Positions 8,518-18,884 of a stretch of DNA of 64,000 nt are shown here, piece by piece. The notes beneath the pieces are model-generated. The model was not told where the DNA came from. It made no database searches and saw only the letters and a program-made list of their open reading frames with translations. Each line of letters starts with the position of its first letter. Position 1 is the stretch's first letter. The stretch is from NCBI RefSeq assembly GCF_049316285.1, contig NZ_JBMOXA010000004.1, positions 220,012-284,011 of the forward strand. Direction: 5' to 3'. The DNA comes from Rhodoferax_B sp049316285 (GTDB taxonomy: Bacteria > Pseudomonadota > Gammaproteobacteria > Burkholderiales > Burkholderiaceae_C). The position numbers and the translations under genes were made by a program.

Positions 8518-9933
8518 ATGAACTCCACCCAATCCGTGCAAGACCTCAAAGCCATAGTGCAAGCCATGAAACAAGCGCATTTGGCCAAGGGGCCAGCCGA
8601 TGCCGCGCTGCGCCGTGACCGCCTGTTGCGCGCCGCCAGCCTGATCAAGGACAACCACGCCGCGCTGGCCCAGGCCATGAGCGCCGACTTTGGCCACCGC
8701 GCCATCTACCACTCGATGACGGCCGACGTGATGACCACCATCAAGATGCTGCACTACTCGGCCGAGAACCTGGCGCAGTGGATGCAGGCCGAGGCCGTGG
8801 AGACCCCGGCACCTGGCATCAAGGGCTGGATCCAACCGCAACCGCTGGGCGTGGTGGGCATCATCAGCCCGTGGAACTTCCCCATCAACCTGGCGTTTGG
8901 ACCGCTATCGGGTGTGTTTGCGGCGGGCAATACGGCGTTGCTCAAGCCTTCGGAGCTGACGCCACGCACCTCTGACCTGTTTGCCGAACTCGTGGGCCGT
9001 TACTTCGACGCCATGGAGTTTGGCGTGGTGCTGGGCAACGCCGAAGTTGGTGCCAGCTTCAGCGGCCTGGCGTTCGACCACCTGGTGTTCACCGGCAGCA
9101 CCACCGTGGGCCGCCACGTGATGCGTGCCGCCGCCGACAACCTGGTGCCAGTGACGCTAGAGCTGGGCGGCAAGTCGCCCGTGGTGGTGGACGATGATGC
9201 CGACATCCAGGTTGCGATGGAGCGTACGCTGACCGTGAAGACCTTCAACGCCGGCCAGATCTGCATCTCGCCCGACTACATGCTTGTGCCGCAGAAACAG
9301 GTGGATAGCTTGGTGGCCACGGCGCAGCGCTTCATGGCCAAGGCCTTCCCCACGCTGCAGGACAACACCGAATACACCGCCATCATCAGCGACCGGCATT
9401 TTGAGCGCCTGGCCCATCTGCTGGCCGATGCCGCGCAAAAGGGCGCACGTGTGCTGAGCCTGGCGCCCGCCGGTGAACCCGCCTTTGATGCGGCCACACG
9501 CAAGATGGCGCCGCACCTGGTGCTGGACGTGAGCGACAACATGCAGATCATGCAGGAAGAAATCTTCGGCCCGCTGCTGCCCATCAAGACCTACAGCGAC
9601 CGCAGCGAACCCGTGGCCTACATCAACGCCCACCCACGTCCCTTGGCCGCGTATTACTTTGGCAACGACCCGGTGCGCCAGCAAGCGTTTGCCCTAAACA
9701 CCACCTCGGGTGCGCTGGTGTTCAATGACGTGATGACCCATGTGTCGATTGAAACCCTGCCCTTCGGCGGTGTGGGCGGCTCGGGCACGGGCGCCTACCA
9801 CGGCATCCACGGTTTCCGCCGTTTCAGCCATGCCAAGGCGGTGGTGCAGCAGAGCGCAGACGGCGCCTCGGGCCTGCGTTTACGCGCCCCTTACGCCGAC
9901 AAGTTGCAGCAGTTGATGGCGCTCGTCGGCTAA
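8518..9933 (+). CDS. NAD(P)-dependent aldehyde dehydrogenase, coniferyl-aldehyde-dehydrogenase-like
   Basis: A 471-aa member of the ALDH superfamily. The landmarks are clear: IISPWNFPINLAFGPL, the NAD-binding FTGSTTVGRHVM, the general base Glu in LELGGKSPVVV, and the catalytic Cys in NAGQICISPDY. The length and the IxPWNFPxxL/YHGxxGFRRFSHAK features match the ALDH3-like class that includes coniferyl aldehyde dehydrogenase (CalB). Short-chain or aromatic aldehydes are therefore likely substrates. It stands alone after a divergent LysR regulator. A GGAAG ribosome binding site precedes ATG 8518. Exact substrate is inferred only. Confidence 0.85.
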   Translation: MNSTQSVQDLKAIVQAMKQAHLAKGPADAALRRDRLLRAASLIKDNHAALAQAMSADFGHRAIYHSMTADVMTTIKMLHYSAENLAQWMQAEAVETPAPGIKGWIQPQPLGVVGIISPWNFPINLAFGPLSGVFAAGNTALLKPSELTPRTSDLFAELVGRYFDAMEFGVVLGNAEVGASFSGLAFDHLVFTGSTTVGRHVMRAAADNLVPVTLELGGKSPVVVDDDADIQVAMERTLTVKTFNAGQICISPDYMLVPQKQVDSLVATAQRFMAKAFPTLQDNTEYTAIISDRHFERLAHLLADAAQKGARVLSLAPAGEPAFDAATRKMAPHLVLDVSDNMQIMQEEIFGPLLPIKTYSDRSEPVAYINAHPRPLAAYYFGNDPVRQQAFALNTTSGALVFNDVMTHVSIETLPFGGVGGSGTGAYHGIHGFRRFSHAKAVVQQSADGASGLRLRAPYADKLQQLMALVG

Positions 9934-9948
9934 GCGACTTCAGCGAAA

Positions 9949-11007
<1,059 letters not shown>

Positions 11008-11110
11008 GCCATTCCCTTGCTTCAATTCTGTACGTTATTGCTATCGATAGAGAAGCTGCTCACGCTTGCTTAGAAAGCGCTGCAGCCCTATTTCTTTTAA
11101 ATCACGGAGA

Positions 11111-13327
11111 TCAGAGTGCCGTGGGCTGCACCACCGGCGCACCCGCTGCCACCTTGCGCCGGCCGAGCTTGCGCTCACCCACCAACAACTGGATCAGGCC
11201 AATCACCGCCGACATCAGAATGATCAGCGTGGTGCAGTAGGCCAGTGCCACGCCGTAGTCGCCATTGCCCACGCGGCCAATGATGTAGGTGGTGGCCAAC
11301 TCGTTCTCGGCCGTGACCAAAAACACCACGGCCGACACCGTGGTCATGGCGCGCACAAAGCTGTAGACCAGAGCCGCCACCAGGGCAGGCTTGAGCAGCG
11401 GCAGCACCACATGGAACAGCGTCTGCAGTGTCGACGCGCGCAGCATCAGCGAGGCTTCGTCGAGTGAACGGTCCAACTGCTTGAACGCCGCCGTGCCCGC
11501 ACGCACACCCACCGGCAGGTTGCGGAACATAAAACACAACACGATGATCAGCCCCGTGCCCGTCAACTCAAACGGCGGCACGTTGAACGCCAGGATGTAG
11601 CTCACGCCCAGCACCGTGCCGGGAATGGCAAAGGCCAGCAGCGCCAAGAACTCGAACAGGCCCTGGCCCTTGAATTCGGTGCGTGCCAGCAGGTAGGCAA
11701 TCAACAAACCGATGAAGGCGGTGATGGGCGCGGCCGCACCCGCCAGCTTCAGCGTGGTGAACAACGAGTTCCAGGCCGTGCCCGCCCACACCAGGCCAAA
11801 CTGGCCCCACTCCAGGCCAAACGCGGTGCGGAAGTGGTTCAGCGTGAAGGTGTAGTCGCGGCCCCAGGTCTGCACAAAACCGCCGGCAAACGCGAACAGG
11901 TAAACAATCACGGTGAACGCCAGCCAGGGCATGGCCACACACATGATGGTGCGGCGCACACCATCGGGCAGCGCCATGGCGATGCCCGAGTCGCCCTTGC
12001 CGCTGACCGTGGTGTAGTTTTTCTTGCCCAACACACCACGCTGAATGGCAAACACCACCAAGGCAAACAGCGTGAGTATCCAGGCCAACGAGGCGGCCCG
12101 GCCCTGGTCGTACTGCGCGCCGACAATCGCAAAGAAGATGTCGGTCGACAACACCGAGAACTGTCCCCCCACCACGATGGGGTTGCCGAAGTCGGCAATG
12201 CTTTCAATGAAACCCACCAGGAAGGCATTCGCCAGGCCGGGCTTGAGCAGCGGCAGCGTCACCGTCCAGAAGGTTTTGCTGCGGCTGGCACGCATGGTTT
12301 GCGCGGCCTCTTCCAGGCTCGGCGCCACACCTTGCACCACGCTGCGCATGATCATGAAGGCGATGGGCGTGAAGGCGAACATCTGCGCAATCCAGATGCC
12401 CAACATGCCGTAGAACCAGCGCGTGGGCTCAATGCCAAACGCGTATTCCAGAAACTGGTTGACCACACCGGCGCGGCCAAACAGCAAGATCAGACCCAAG
12501 CCCACGACAAACGGCGGCGTGATGATGGGCAGCAGCGCCAGCACCTTCAGCGGGCCTTGCAGCTTGCGGCTGCCACGCTCGGCCATCAGCGCCAGCATGG
12601 TGCCCAGCACCACGGTGCCGGTAGCTGTTAGCAGCGCCAACACCAGCGTGTTCCAGGCCACACCGCAGCGCACACCGCCGGTGACGCAACTCAAGCCCCA
12701 GACACGCTCGTTGCCTACACGCGCCATCAGCGCGGCGATGGACCACTGGCCGTCTTCATTCAGGAACGCGCCGTACAAGGCCTTGGTGACCGGGTAAGCG
12801 ATGAACAGCAGCATCAACACACCGCAGCCGACCACGCTGGCCGAGACAAACAGATCACCCTTGAAATAACCGCGCCGCGCCAGGCCAAACGCCGACAACA
12901 TGACCAGCGCCAGCAGGGCCACAAAAGCACCAATGCCCATGCCGAACTGGTTGACCGCCAGCTCACCAAAACTATTGTTGAAAGCGGTGAAGGACCAGCC
13001 GCGTGCGCCGATCAAAAATCCGCTGGCCGCCAGGCCCAGCCCGCCGACCAAACCGCCGGCCAACAGCCAGGCGCCCTGCGCTTTGCCAGGCGTTTGCAAC
13101 GCGCCCACGGCCGCCAGCAACAGGCCGGCCACGCCCACCAGCAGCCAAGGCCGGCTCATGGTCAGTGCCTGCACCACGCCGTTGGCGGCGTCGCCCTCGG
13201 TGAACACCTGGCCCAGCACGCCATACCAGGCCGAGTCCTGGATGGCGTACCAGGGCAGCAATACATAGGCCAACAGGCCCAGAACGATCCAGACATGGAC
13301 CACGATGTTTGAGTTTTTCTTCACCAC
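11111..13327 (-). CDS. ABC transporter permease with two fused membrane modules (AfuB-like)
   Basis: A 738-aa inner-membrane protein. Two tandem binding-protein-dependent permease modules are visible. Each has an EAA loop: LEEAAQTMRASRSKTFWTVT in the first half and LDEASLMLRASTLQTLFHVV in the second. There are many hydrophobic segments, including an extra N-terminal set before the first module. The length exceeds classical FbpB and fits the larger AfuB-type fused permease. The start is GTG 13327, followed by a second GTG codon; the ribosome binding site is weak. An 11-bp stem-loop lies between it and the upstream binding-protein gene. Confidence 0.88.
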   Translation of the reverse strand: MVKKNSNIVVHVWIVLGLLAYVLLPWYAIQDSAWYGVLGQVFTEGDAANGVVQALTMSRPWLLVGVAGLLLAAVGALQTPGKAQGAWLLAGGLVGGLGLAASGFLIGARGWSFTAFNNSFGELAVNQFGMGIGAFVALLALVMLSAFGLARRGYFKGDLFVSASVVGCGVLMLLFIAYPVTKALYGAFLNEDGQWSIAALMARVGNERVWGLSCVTGGVRCGVAWNTLVLALLTATGTVVLGTMLALMAERGSRKLQGPLKVLALLPIITPPFVVGLGLILLFGRAGVVNQFLEYAFGIEPTRWFYGMLGIWIAQMFAFTPIAFMIMRSVVQGVAPSLEEAAQTMRASRSKTFWTVTLPLLKPGLANAFLVGFIESIADFGNPIVVGGQFSVLSTDIFFAIVGAQYDQGRAASLAWILTLFALVVFAIQRGVLGKKNYTTVSGKGDSGIAMALPDGVRRTIMCVAMPWLAFTVIVYLFAFAGGFVQTWGRDYTFTLNHFRTAFGLEWGQFGLVWAGTAWNSLFTTLKLAGAAAPITAFIGLLIAYLLARTEFKGQGLFEFLALLAFAIPGTVLGVSYILAFNVPPFELTGTGLIIVLCFMFRNLPVGVRAGTAAFKQLDRSLDEASLMLRASTLQTLFHVVLPLLKPALVAALVYSFVRAMTTVSAVVFLVTAENELATTYIIGRVGNGDYGVALAYCTTLIILMSAVIGLIQLLVGERKLGRRKVAAGAPVVQPTAL

Positions 13328-13402
13328 TTGACCCAGGCTCGTTCAAGACAAGATGGCAGTCGCCTCCCGCGTCTGCCATCACTCACACACCTCAAGGCTA
13401 CT

Positions 13403-13435
13403 CTGAACAAGTCGCAGCGTGTGGGACTTGTTCAG
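13403..13435 (-). promoter_or_regulatory. Intercistronic stem-loop between binding-protein and permease genes
   Basis: A perfect 11-bp stem (CTGAACAAGTC / GACTTGTTCAG) with an 11-base loop, just downstream of the binding-protein stop. No T-tract follows. In ABC operons such hairpins commonly protect the 3' end of the binding-protein mRNA and lower permease expression; here this is inferred from position. Confidence 0.55.
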
Positions 13436-13445
13436 CGATACCTTA

Positions 13446-14468
13446 CTAGCGCGGCAACGAGTTGACGTCTTTTTCCCAACGCGCAATCAGGCGGCGGCGT
13501 TCGGTGCTCGCGCCGTATTTGGCGTAGTCGTAGTTGATCATCTTGATCTTGCGGAAGTCGGGCACGTTGGGGTCGACGGCGGTGTTCTTGTTCGACGGCA
13601 GTTGGAACTGCTTGGCCGCGGCGCCAAAGGCCTGCGCCTGCGGCGTCAGCGCCCATTCGTAGAACGCCTTGGCCGTGGCCAGGTTGCGTGCGCCTTTGAT
13701 GATGCTCATGGAGCCGATCTCGGCACCCGTGCCTTCGGACGGTGTGACCGTCTCTATGGGGAAGCCCTGCATTTTTTCTTGCGGCGCGTCGTGCACAAAG
13801 CTGATCGACACCGCTGTTTCGCCACGCGCCACCGCCTTGATCGGGCCGGTGCCCGAACGTGTGTAGGCGCTGACGTTTTTATGCAGGCCCTTCAGGTACT
13901 CAAAAGCCTTGTCTTCACCCATCAACTGCACCAGCGTGGCGATCATGGTGTAGGCCGTGCCGCTGGAAGCCGGGTTGGCCACCTGGATGTCGCCCTTGTA
14001 GATGGGCTTGAGCAAATCGGCCCAGCTGGTGGGCGCGGGAATCTTCTTCTTGGCCAACAGCTCGGTGTTGTAGCCAAAGCCCAAGGGGCCAGAATAAATG
14101 CCCACAGTCTTGTAACCCGACTGCTGCGCCTGTTGTTGCGCCCAAGGGTAAAGCTGCGCCAAGCTGGGCGATTTATATTCCACCGTGAGACCAGATTCGG
14201 CCGCTTGCAAGTGCGGATCACCCGTGCCGCCAAACCACACATCCGTCTTGGGGTTGTCTTTTTCTGCAATCAGTTGCGCCAGCGCTTCGCCCGAACCCTT
14301 GAGCGACAGGTTCACCTTGGTGCCCGTGGTCTTGGCGTAGACGGTGGCAATCATATTGCACCATTCGGCTTGTACCGAGCAGATGATGTTGACCTGGCCT
14401 TGTGCCGCTGCGCCGAAGGATGCGCCTGCAATGGCTGCCATGGCAGCGCATTTTTTGAATACTTTCAC
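13446..14468 (-). CDS. Periplasmic substrate-binding protein of an ABC importer, AfuA-like (hexose phosphate or iron family)
   Basis: A 340-aa protein with a signal peptide (KVFKKCAAMAAIAGASFGAAAQ). The start is GTG 14468, placed five bases after AGGAAA; the longer frame to 14555 lacks this signal. The fold family is shared by Fe(III)-binding FbpA and sugar-phosphate-binding AfuA. The sequence lacks an obvious FbpA tyrosine pair at the iron site. It does carry the patterns I recall for AfuA: NPASSGTAYT near residue 166, the His-Asp pair SFVHDA at 226-227, and SEGTG at 244-248. It sits between tal-pgi and zwf-hexR, so hexose-phosphate uptake is the preferred inference. A ferric-ion role is not excluded. 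Confidence 0.75.
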   Translation of the reverse strand: MKVFKKCAAMAAIAGASFGAAAQGQVNIICSVQAEWCNMIATVYAKTTGTKVNLSLKGSGEALAQLIAEKDNPKTDVWFGGTGDPHLQAAESGLTVEYKSPSLAQLYPWAQQQAQQSGYKTVGIYSGPLGFGYNTELLAKKKIPAPTSWADLLKPIYKGDIQVANPASSGTAYTMIATLVQLMGEDKAFEYLKGLHKNVSAYTRSGTGPIKAVARGETAVSISFVHDAPQEKMQGFPIETVTPSEGTGAEIGSMSIIKGARNLATAKAFYEWALTPQAQAFGAAAKQFQLPSNKNTAVDPNVPDFRKIKMINYDYAKYGASTERRRLIARWEKDVNSLPR

Positions 14469-14605
14469 GTTGTTTCCTGGTAATTTGGTTACGGGCAGGA
14501 GCATCACTTTATGACAGTTTTTTGACAACCGGGAAAACACCATAAATACAAGCACTTACAAAGGCCGCTGTTGTTCCGCGTGCGAAACCGCACTTTTTAA
14601 AAGCA

Positions 14606-14620
14606 TGAAACTAAGTTACA
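14606..14620. promoter_or_regulatory. Candidate HexR operator upstream of zwf
   Basis: The 15-mer TGAAACTAAGTTACA is an imperfect palindrome (arms TGAAAC and GTTACA around TAA, one mismatch). It resembles the TGTAAT-N3-ATTACA type of HexR site described in proteobacteria. It ends 28 bases before the zwf start, and hexR is the next gene downstream, so autoregulation of zwf-hexR is plausible. Confidence 0.5.
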
Positions 14621-14648
14621 TTGCCAGCCTGACTTCAATCTACACACC

Positions 14649-16109
14649 ATGAGCTTTGACCTAGTCCTTTTTGGCGGCACCGGCGACCTCGCCTGGCGCA
14701 AACTGATGCCCGCGTTGTTCCAGGCGTTCCGTCACGGCACGCTGCCCGCAGAGGGCCGCATCACCGGTGTGGCGCGCGACGACATGAGCCACGAGCAATA
14801 CCGCACGCTGATCCAGTCTCGCTTCAACAGTGTGGAGGGCGCCAAGCGCCCGTCCGATGAAGAGTTCCAGCGCTTTGCCGCCCTGCTGCACTACGTGCGG
14901 CTAGACGCCTCCAAGGCCGAAGACTTCCAGCGCCTGCGCAACCATCTGGAAGAACGCAACGCCGACACCGTGGTGATGTACGTGGCCACCGCGCCCGGCC
15001 TGTTCACCACCGTGTGTGAGCAACTCGCCACGGCCGGGCTCAACACGCCGAAAACCCGCATCGTGCTGGAAAAGCCGCTGGGCCACGACCTGGCCTCGAA
15101 CCGTGCCATCAACCAAACGGTGCGCAAGGCGTTCAACGAAAACCAGATCTTCCGCATAGACCACTACCTGGGCAAACCTTCGGTGCAAAACCTGTTTGCG
15201 CTGCGTTTTGGCAATGCATTGTTTGAACCCATGTGGCGCCGCGAACACATCGCCAACATCCAGATCACCATCTCCGAAGACCTGGGTGTGGAAAAGCGCG
15301 GAGCCTTCTACGAAAACACCGGCGCACTGCGCGACATGGTGCAAAACCACGCCTTGCAATTGCTGTGCGCCGTGGGCATGGAGCCGCCCATCAACGCCCA
15401 TGCCGATGCCATCCGCGACGAAAAGCTCAAGGTGCTGCGCTCGCTGAAACCCTGGACCAGCGAAACGCTGACACACCACGTGGTGCGCGGCCAATACAGC
15501 GCTGGCGCCGTGGGCGGCACGGCCGTGCCCGGCTACCGCGCCGAGTTCGGTGTCGACCCGCAAAGCCACACCGAAACCTTTGTTGCGCTGCGCACCGAAA
15601 TCGCCAACTGGCGCTGGGCCGGTGTGCCGTTCTACATCCGCACCGGCAAACGCCTGGCCGGGCGCGATGCACACATAGAGGTGAACTTCCGCCCTATGCC
15701 ACACGCCATCTTTGCCAACACAGGCAACACCGCCAACCGCCTGGTGATCAACCTGCAACCCAAGGACGGGCTGGAACTTCACTTGATGGCCGAAGGCCAG
15801 GGCACGCGTTCGGGCAGCGCGGGCCAGACCCTGGTGCCGGTACAGCTGGACCTGGACTTCGACAAACGTTTTGGCGCCGAACGTGTGGGCGCGTACGAGC
15901 GCCTGTTGCTCGACGTGCTGGACGGCCGCCTGAATCTGTTTGTGCGCAGCGACGAACAAGAAGCCGCCTGGCGCTGGGTCGAGCCCATCCTCAACCATTG
16001 GAAAAACGACACCGTGGGCCCACGCCTCTACGCCGCCGGGACCTGGGGCCCGAGTGCTTCCAGCGCCATGATTGCGCGTGATGGTTTCTGCTGGAGCGAA
16101 GAGTGCTGA
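14649..16109 (+). CDS. zwf: Glucose-6-phosphate 1-dehydrogenase
   Basis: A 486-aa enzyme of normal length. It oxidises glucose-6-phosphate to 6-phosphogluconolactone with NADP, feeding the Entner-Doudoroff and pentose phosphate pathways. The N-terminal dinucleotide-binding motif is FGGTGDLAWRKLMPAL and the active-site signature is FRIDHYLGK. The conserved EKPLGHDLASN and the C-terminal AGTWGP are also present. It is followed after 30 bases by hexR. A candidate HexR operator precedes it. Confidence 0.97.
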   Translation: MSFDLVLFGGTGDLAWRKLMPALFQAFRHGTLPAEGRITGVARDDMSHEQYRTLIQSRFNSVEGAKRPSDEEFQRFAALLHYVRLDASKAEDFQRLRNHLEERNADTVVMYVATAPGLFTTVCEQLATAGLNTPKTRIVLEKPLGHDLASNRAINQTVRKAFNENQIFRIDHYLGKPSVQNLFALRFGNALFEPMWRREHIANIQITISEDLGVEKRGAFYENTGALRDMVQNHALQLLCAVGMEPPINAHADAIRDEKLKVLRSLKPWTSETLTHHVVRGQYSAGAVGGTAVPGYRAEFGVDPQSHTETFVALRTEIANWRWAGVPFYIRTGKRLAGRDAHIEVNFRPMPHAIFANTGNTANRLVINLQPKDGLELHLMAEGQGTRSGSAGQTLVPVQLDLDFDKRFGAERVGAYERLLLDVLDGRLNLFVRSDEQEAAWRWVEPILNHWKNDTVGPRLYAAGTWGPSASSAMIARDGFCWSEEC

Positions 16110-16139
16110 GCACGCCTTATGTGGCCATCGAGTTCTTCC

Positions 16140-16988
16140 ATGCTTGACCGTCTCAAAGCCTCGTTGTCCTCACTCGCGCCGGCCGAGCAGCGTGTGGGGC
16201 GCCTGGTGCTGGCCGACCCTAGGGCGTTTGCCAACCTGCCGGTGAGCGAACTGTCGGACCGTGCACACGTCAGCAAACCCACCGTGGTGCGCTTTTGCCG
16301 CAGCATGGGCTACGACGGCCTGAGCGACTTCAAACTCAAACTCGCGGGCAGCGTGAGTGAAGGTGTGCCCTTCATCCACCGCAGCGTGGACGCGGACGAC
16401 AAAACCAGCGACGTTATGGTCAAGGTGATAGACAACGCCGTTGCCGCGTTTTTGAAGTACCGCAACGACGCCAGTTCCTCCGCACTCGAAAGAGCCGCGG
16501 AGGCGCTGACCGGAGCGGTACAGGCCGGGCGGCGGGTGGAGTTTTACGGCGCCGGCAACTCCGGCATCGTGGCGCAGGACGCACAACACAAATTCTTCCG
16601 CCTGGGTGTGCACACCATCGCCTACAGCGACGGCCACATGCAGGTCATGGCCGCGTCGATGATGACCGCCGGCGACTGCCTGGTGGTGATCTCCAACTCG
16701 GGCCGCACACGCGACCTGATGGACGCTTGCGACATCGCGCGCAAGAACGGCGCCACCACCATCGTCATCACCGCCAGCGGCTCGCCCCTGGCCGCCGCGG
16801 GCCACATCCACCTGGCGGCCAACCACCCCGAGGGTTATGACCGCTACAGCCCCATGGTGTCGCGCCTGCTGCACCTGACCATAGTCGACATCCTGGCCAC
16901 CAGCGTCGCCCTGCGCATTGGCGGCACACACCTGCAGCCCAAGCTGCAGGAGATGAAGAACAATCTGCGCAGCAAGCGCTACACCTGA
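16140..16988 (+). CDS. hexR: MurR/RpiR-family regulator HexR
   Basis: A 282-aa protein. The N-terminal RpiR helix-turn-helix reads ELSDRAHVSKPTVVRFCRSMGYDGLSDFK. The C-terminal SIS sugar-phosphate-binding domain reads FYGAGNSGIVAQDAQHKFFRLG and VVISNSGRTRDLMD. HexR senses 2-keto-3-deoxy-6-phosphogluconate and represses zwf, edd/eda and related genes. I prefer ATG 16140 because family members begin ML-D/E; an in-frame ATG at 16119 is the alternative. Its place directly after zwf and the operator-like dyad upstream of zwf support the assignment. Confidence 0.88.
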   Translation: MLDRLKASLSSLAPAEQRVGRLVLADPRAFANLPVSELSDRAHVSKPTVVRFCRSMGYDGLSDFKLKLAGSVSEGVPFIHRSVDADDKTSDVMVKVIDNAVAAFLKYRNDASSSALERAAEALTGAVQAGRRVEFYGAGNSGIVAQDAQHKFFRLGVHTIAYSDGHMQVMAASMMTAGDCLVVISNSGRTRDLMDACDIARKNGATTIVITASGSPLAAAGHIHLAANHPEGYDRYSPMVSRLLHLTIVDILATSVALRIGGTHLQPKLQEMKNNLRSKRYT

Positions 16989-16990
16989 GC

Positions 16991-17006
16991 GCGCCGAAAC
17001 CGGCGC
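16991..17006 (+). terminator. GC-rich hairpin after hexR (weak terminator candidate)
   Basis: GCGCCG and CGGCGC arms with an AAAC loop begin two bases after the hexR stop codon. No T-tract follows, so any termination would be inefficient or factor-dependent. Confidence 0.3.
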
Positions 17007-17084
17007 ACAAAGGCCAGCCGCTGCGGCAGAATCAAAACCTCAGCCACCGCAGCCCGTGGGAGCCATCAAGTCCCAGGACCCCTC

Positions 17085-17543
17085 ATGCTGACACTACGCG
17101 CGTTTTTGAAGCTCCTCGGTTTTGCCGCGTTAGCCGTTTTGTACAACGCGCTGGCCGCCACCACCATCAGAGAACTATGGCAGCCCATGCCAAGCTGGTG
17201 GGACCCCAGCCTGGTCAAGCTCGGCGTTTCTGTCGCGACCAGCCAGCTGGCCTGGATGCAGCTCATACACGGGCTGTCGCTGCTGGCGGCAGCGCTCCCC
17301 GTGGCCTTGGGCATTCACCTGGCCAAGCTGCAGCAGCCCGTGGTGCTGGCATTTCTGCTGTCGTTGGCTGCGCTGGTGATGCCCAATATGCTGCTGGCCT
17401 ACTCCAGCTACCTGGACTTGAGCTTGAGGATGAAATGCCTAATGGTGCTGGACCTGCTGAAGTTCAGCTTCACCCTGCCCTTGCTGGTGTGGCTGCTGCA
17501 ACCCTGGCGCACCTCGCCAAGCAGCTCCGAAAGCATGGCTTGA
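17085..17543 (+). CDS. Small integral membrane protein of unknown function
   Basis: A 152-aa protein with about four hydrophobic segments: residues 5-28, ~58-80, ~84-108 and ~118-140. It begins with a positively charged N-terminus and ends with a polar Ser-rich tail. I do not recognise the family. An AGGA ribosome binding site is just upstream. The stop codon overlaps the TTG start of the cytochrome c gene by three bases, so the two are translationally coupled and the protein may belong to a membrane-bound respiratory or redox function. That link is inference. Confidence 0.65.
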   Translation: MLTLRAFLKLLGFAALAVLYNALAATTIRELWQPMPSWWDPSLVKLGVSVATSQLAWMQLIHGLSLLAAALPVALGIHLAKLQQPVVLAFLLSLAALVMPNMLLAYSSYLDLSLRMKCLMVLDLLKFSFTLPLLVWLLQPWRTSPSSSESMA

Positions 17544-17872
17544 AAACTCGCACTGCGCTTCTGTTAGCGATTCTGCTGGCGCCCAGCATGGCGCCGGCCG
17601 CGCCGCAAGATCCGCTGGCAGCCAAGGCCAGCAGTTACGGCTGTTTTTCCTGCCATGGCATGGTGCGCAAACAGGTCGGCCCGGGCTTTGCGCAGATTGC
17701 CGAGCGCTACCGCAAAGCCCCCGCGCCCCCGGAACAACTGGCCAGCAAAATCCGCAATGGCAGCGTGGGCACATGGGGCCGCGTGATCATGCCGCGCCAG
17801 CGGCAGGTGAGCGAAGCCGATGCTCAAGCGCTGGCGGTATGGGTGTTGTCGCAGCCGCCGCCCCCACCCTGA
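17540..17872 (+). CDS. Small periplasmic cytochrome c (class I)
   Basis: A 110-aa protein with a signal peptide (KTRTALLLAILLAPSMAPAA) and a single heme motif CFSCH in SSYGCFSCHGMVRKQVGPGF. The distal Met ligand is probably in GRVIMPRQ. This is the usual layout of a cytochrome c551/c552-type electron carrier. The start is TTG 17540, overlapping the previous stop; it is the only start that gives a normal signal peptide. The Pro-rich C-terminus (QPPPPP) is unusual. Electron-transfer partners are not visible nearby. Confidence 0.8.
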   Translation: MKTRTALLLAILLAPSMAPAAPQDPLAAKASSYGCFSCHGMVRKQVGPGFAQIAERYRKAPAPPEQLASKIRNGSVGTWGRVIMPRQRQVSEADAQALAVWVLSQPPPPP

Positions 17873-17956
17873 TTCCACGCTCGGCGGGAAGTGCGCCATC
17901 GCCACCCCGTGTGGCATACTTCCGGCCCCTTATCAGCAGATAGCAGAAGCCCCGAA

Positions 17957-18871
17957 ATGGAAACCGAAGTCGCTCCCCAAGTCCTCACCGTCATCAACGA
18001 GGAGCGGTTGTCCGGCGCCAAGCTCACCCCGGTCGACATCATCGTCAAGATGGGTGTTTTTGACGGCCGTGAACGCGCTTACGAACACGCATGGCTGGCC
18101 TCGGGCGACATCATCATCGCCACCGTCTGGGGTGAACATGTGAGCCTTGGCGCTGAGGGGCAATGGTTCAGCATCGAATCGCTGGATCCGCAACAACGTA
18201 TTGGTGGCGGCACCCGCTCACCCAGCCAAGCCCAACGTGCCACGGACCGCATCGCCCTGCTGCGCCGTGCATTCAAGGAAGAAAAGACCTTCCGCGCGGT
18301 GCTGCAGACCAACCGCGTCGCGATCGCCGAACTCGAAACCGACAAGGCCGCCAAGGTGTCCACACGTGTGCGTGACCCCGAAGAATGGCACGTCGCCGCC
18401 TGGGAAGGCGAACAACAAATCGCCGTGCTGGTGCGCGGCCCGCGCGGCTGGATGCCCAGCGCCGACGAGATCCAAGCCGCGCGCGCACGTTGCGGCATTC
18501 CCGCGCTGGACCTGGCCAGCCTGGAGGCCGCCAAAAACGTCTCGCAAGACGAACTGCAGAGCGCAGCCATCGAATACGTCACCAAACATTTCCGCGGCTA
18601 CGGCTACAAGGCCGAAAACGTGGCCGAGCAAAACACCGGCGTGCACATCGAGGTGTCGAACAACAAGGGCGCGATGCTGCTGAAGGTGGCGATCAAAGGC
18701 GTTTCGCGCGGTGTGCCCTCTTTCCGCCTGACCCCCGAAGAACTCGCCGGCTCCAAACGCGAGCCCCTGTGGCGTCTGCTGGTGGTGAACGACGCCCTGG
18801 GCGCGGCCCCGACACACAAGATCTTCAAGCCAGCCGAAATCCACCAGGCCGAAGGTTACGACCCGCAGTAA
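17957..18871 (+). CDS. DUF3883 (NO VEIN C-terminal) domain protein
   Basis: A 304-aa cytoplasmic protein. The C-terminal ~100 residues (AAIEYVTKHFRGYGYKAENV to THKIFKPAEI) fit the DUF3883 domain. This is a restriction-endonuclease-like fold found in many contexts, including defence and DNA-associated proteins. The N-terminal half is unassigned. I chose ATG 17957; the open frame extends to 17891 but that part is not protein-like. It lies 13 bases before the leucine-rich-repeat kinase gene, so the pair is probably one transcript. A nuclease role is possible by family but no catalytic set is certain. Confidence 0.65.
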   Translation: METEVAPQVLTVINEERLSGAKLTPVDIIVKMGVFDGRERAYEHAWLASGDIIIATVWGEHVSLGAEGQWFSIESLDPQQRIGGGTRSPSQAQRATDRIALLRRAFKEEKTFRAVLQTNRVAIAELETDKAAKVSTRVRDPEEWHVAAWEGEQQIAVLVRGPRGWMPSADEIQAARARCGIPALDLASLEAAKNVSQDELQSAAIEYVTKHFRGYGYKAENVAEQNTGVHIEVSNNKGAMLLKVAIKGVSRGVPSFRLTPEELAGSKREPLWRLLVVNDALGAAPTHKIFKPAEIHQAEGYDPQ

Positions 18872-18884
18872 GCGTTCCGCCCCC

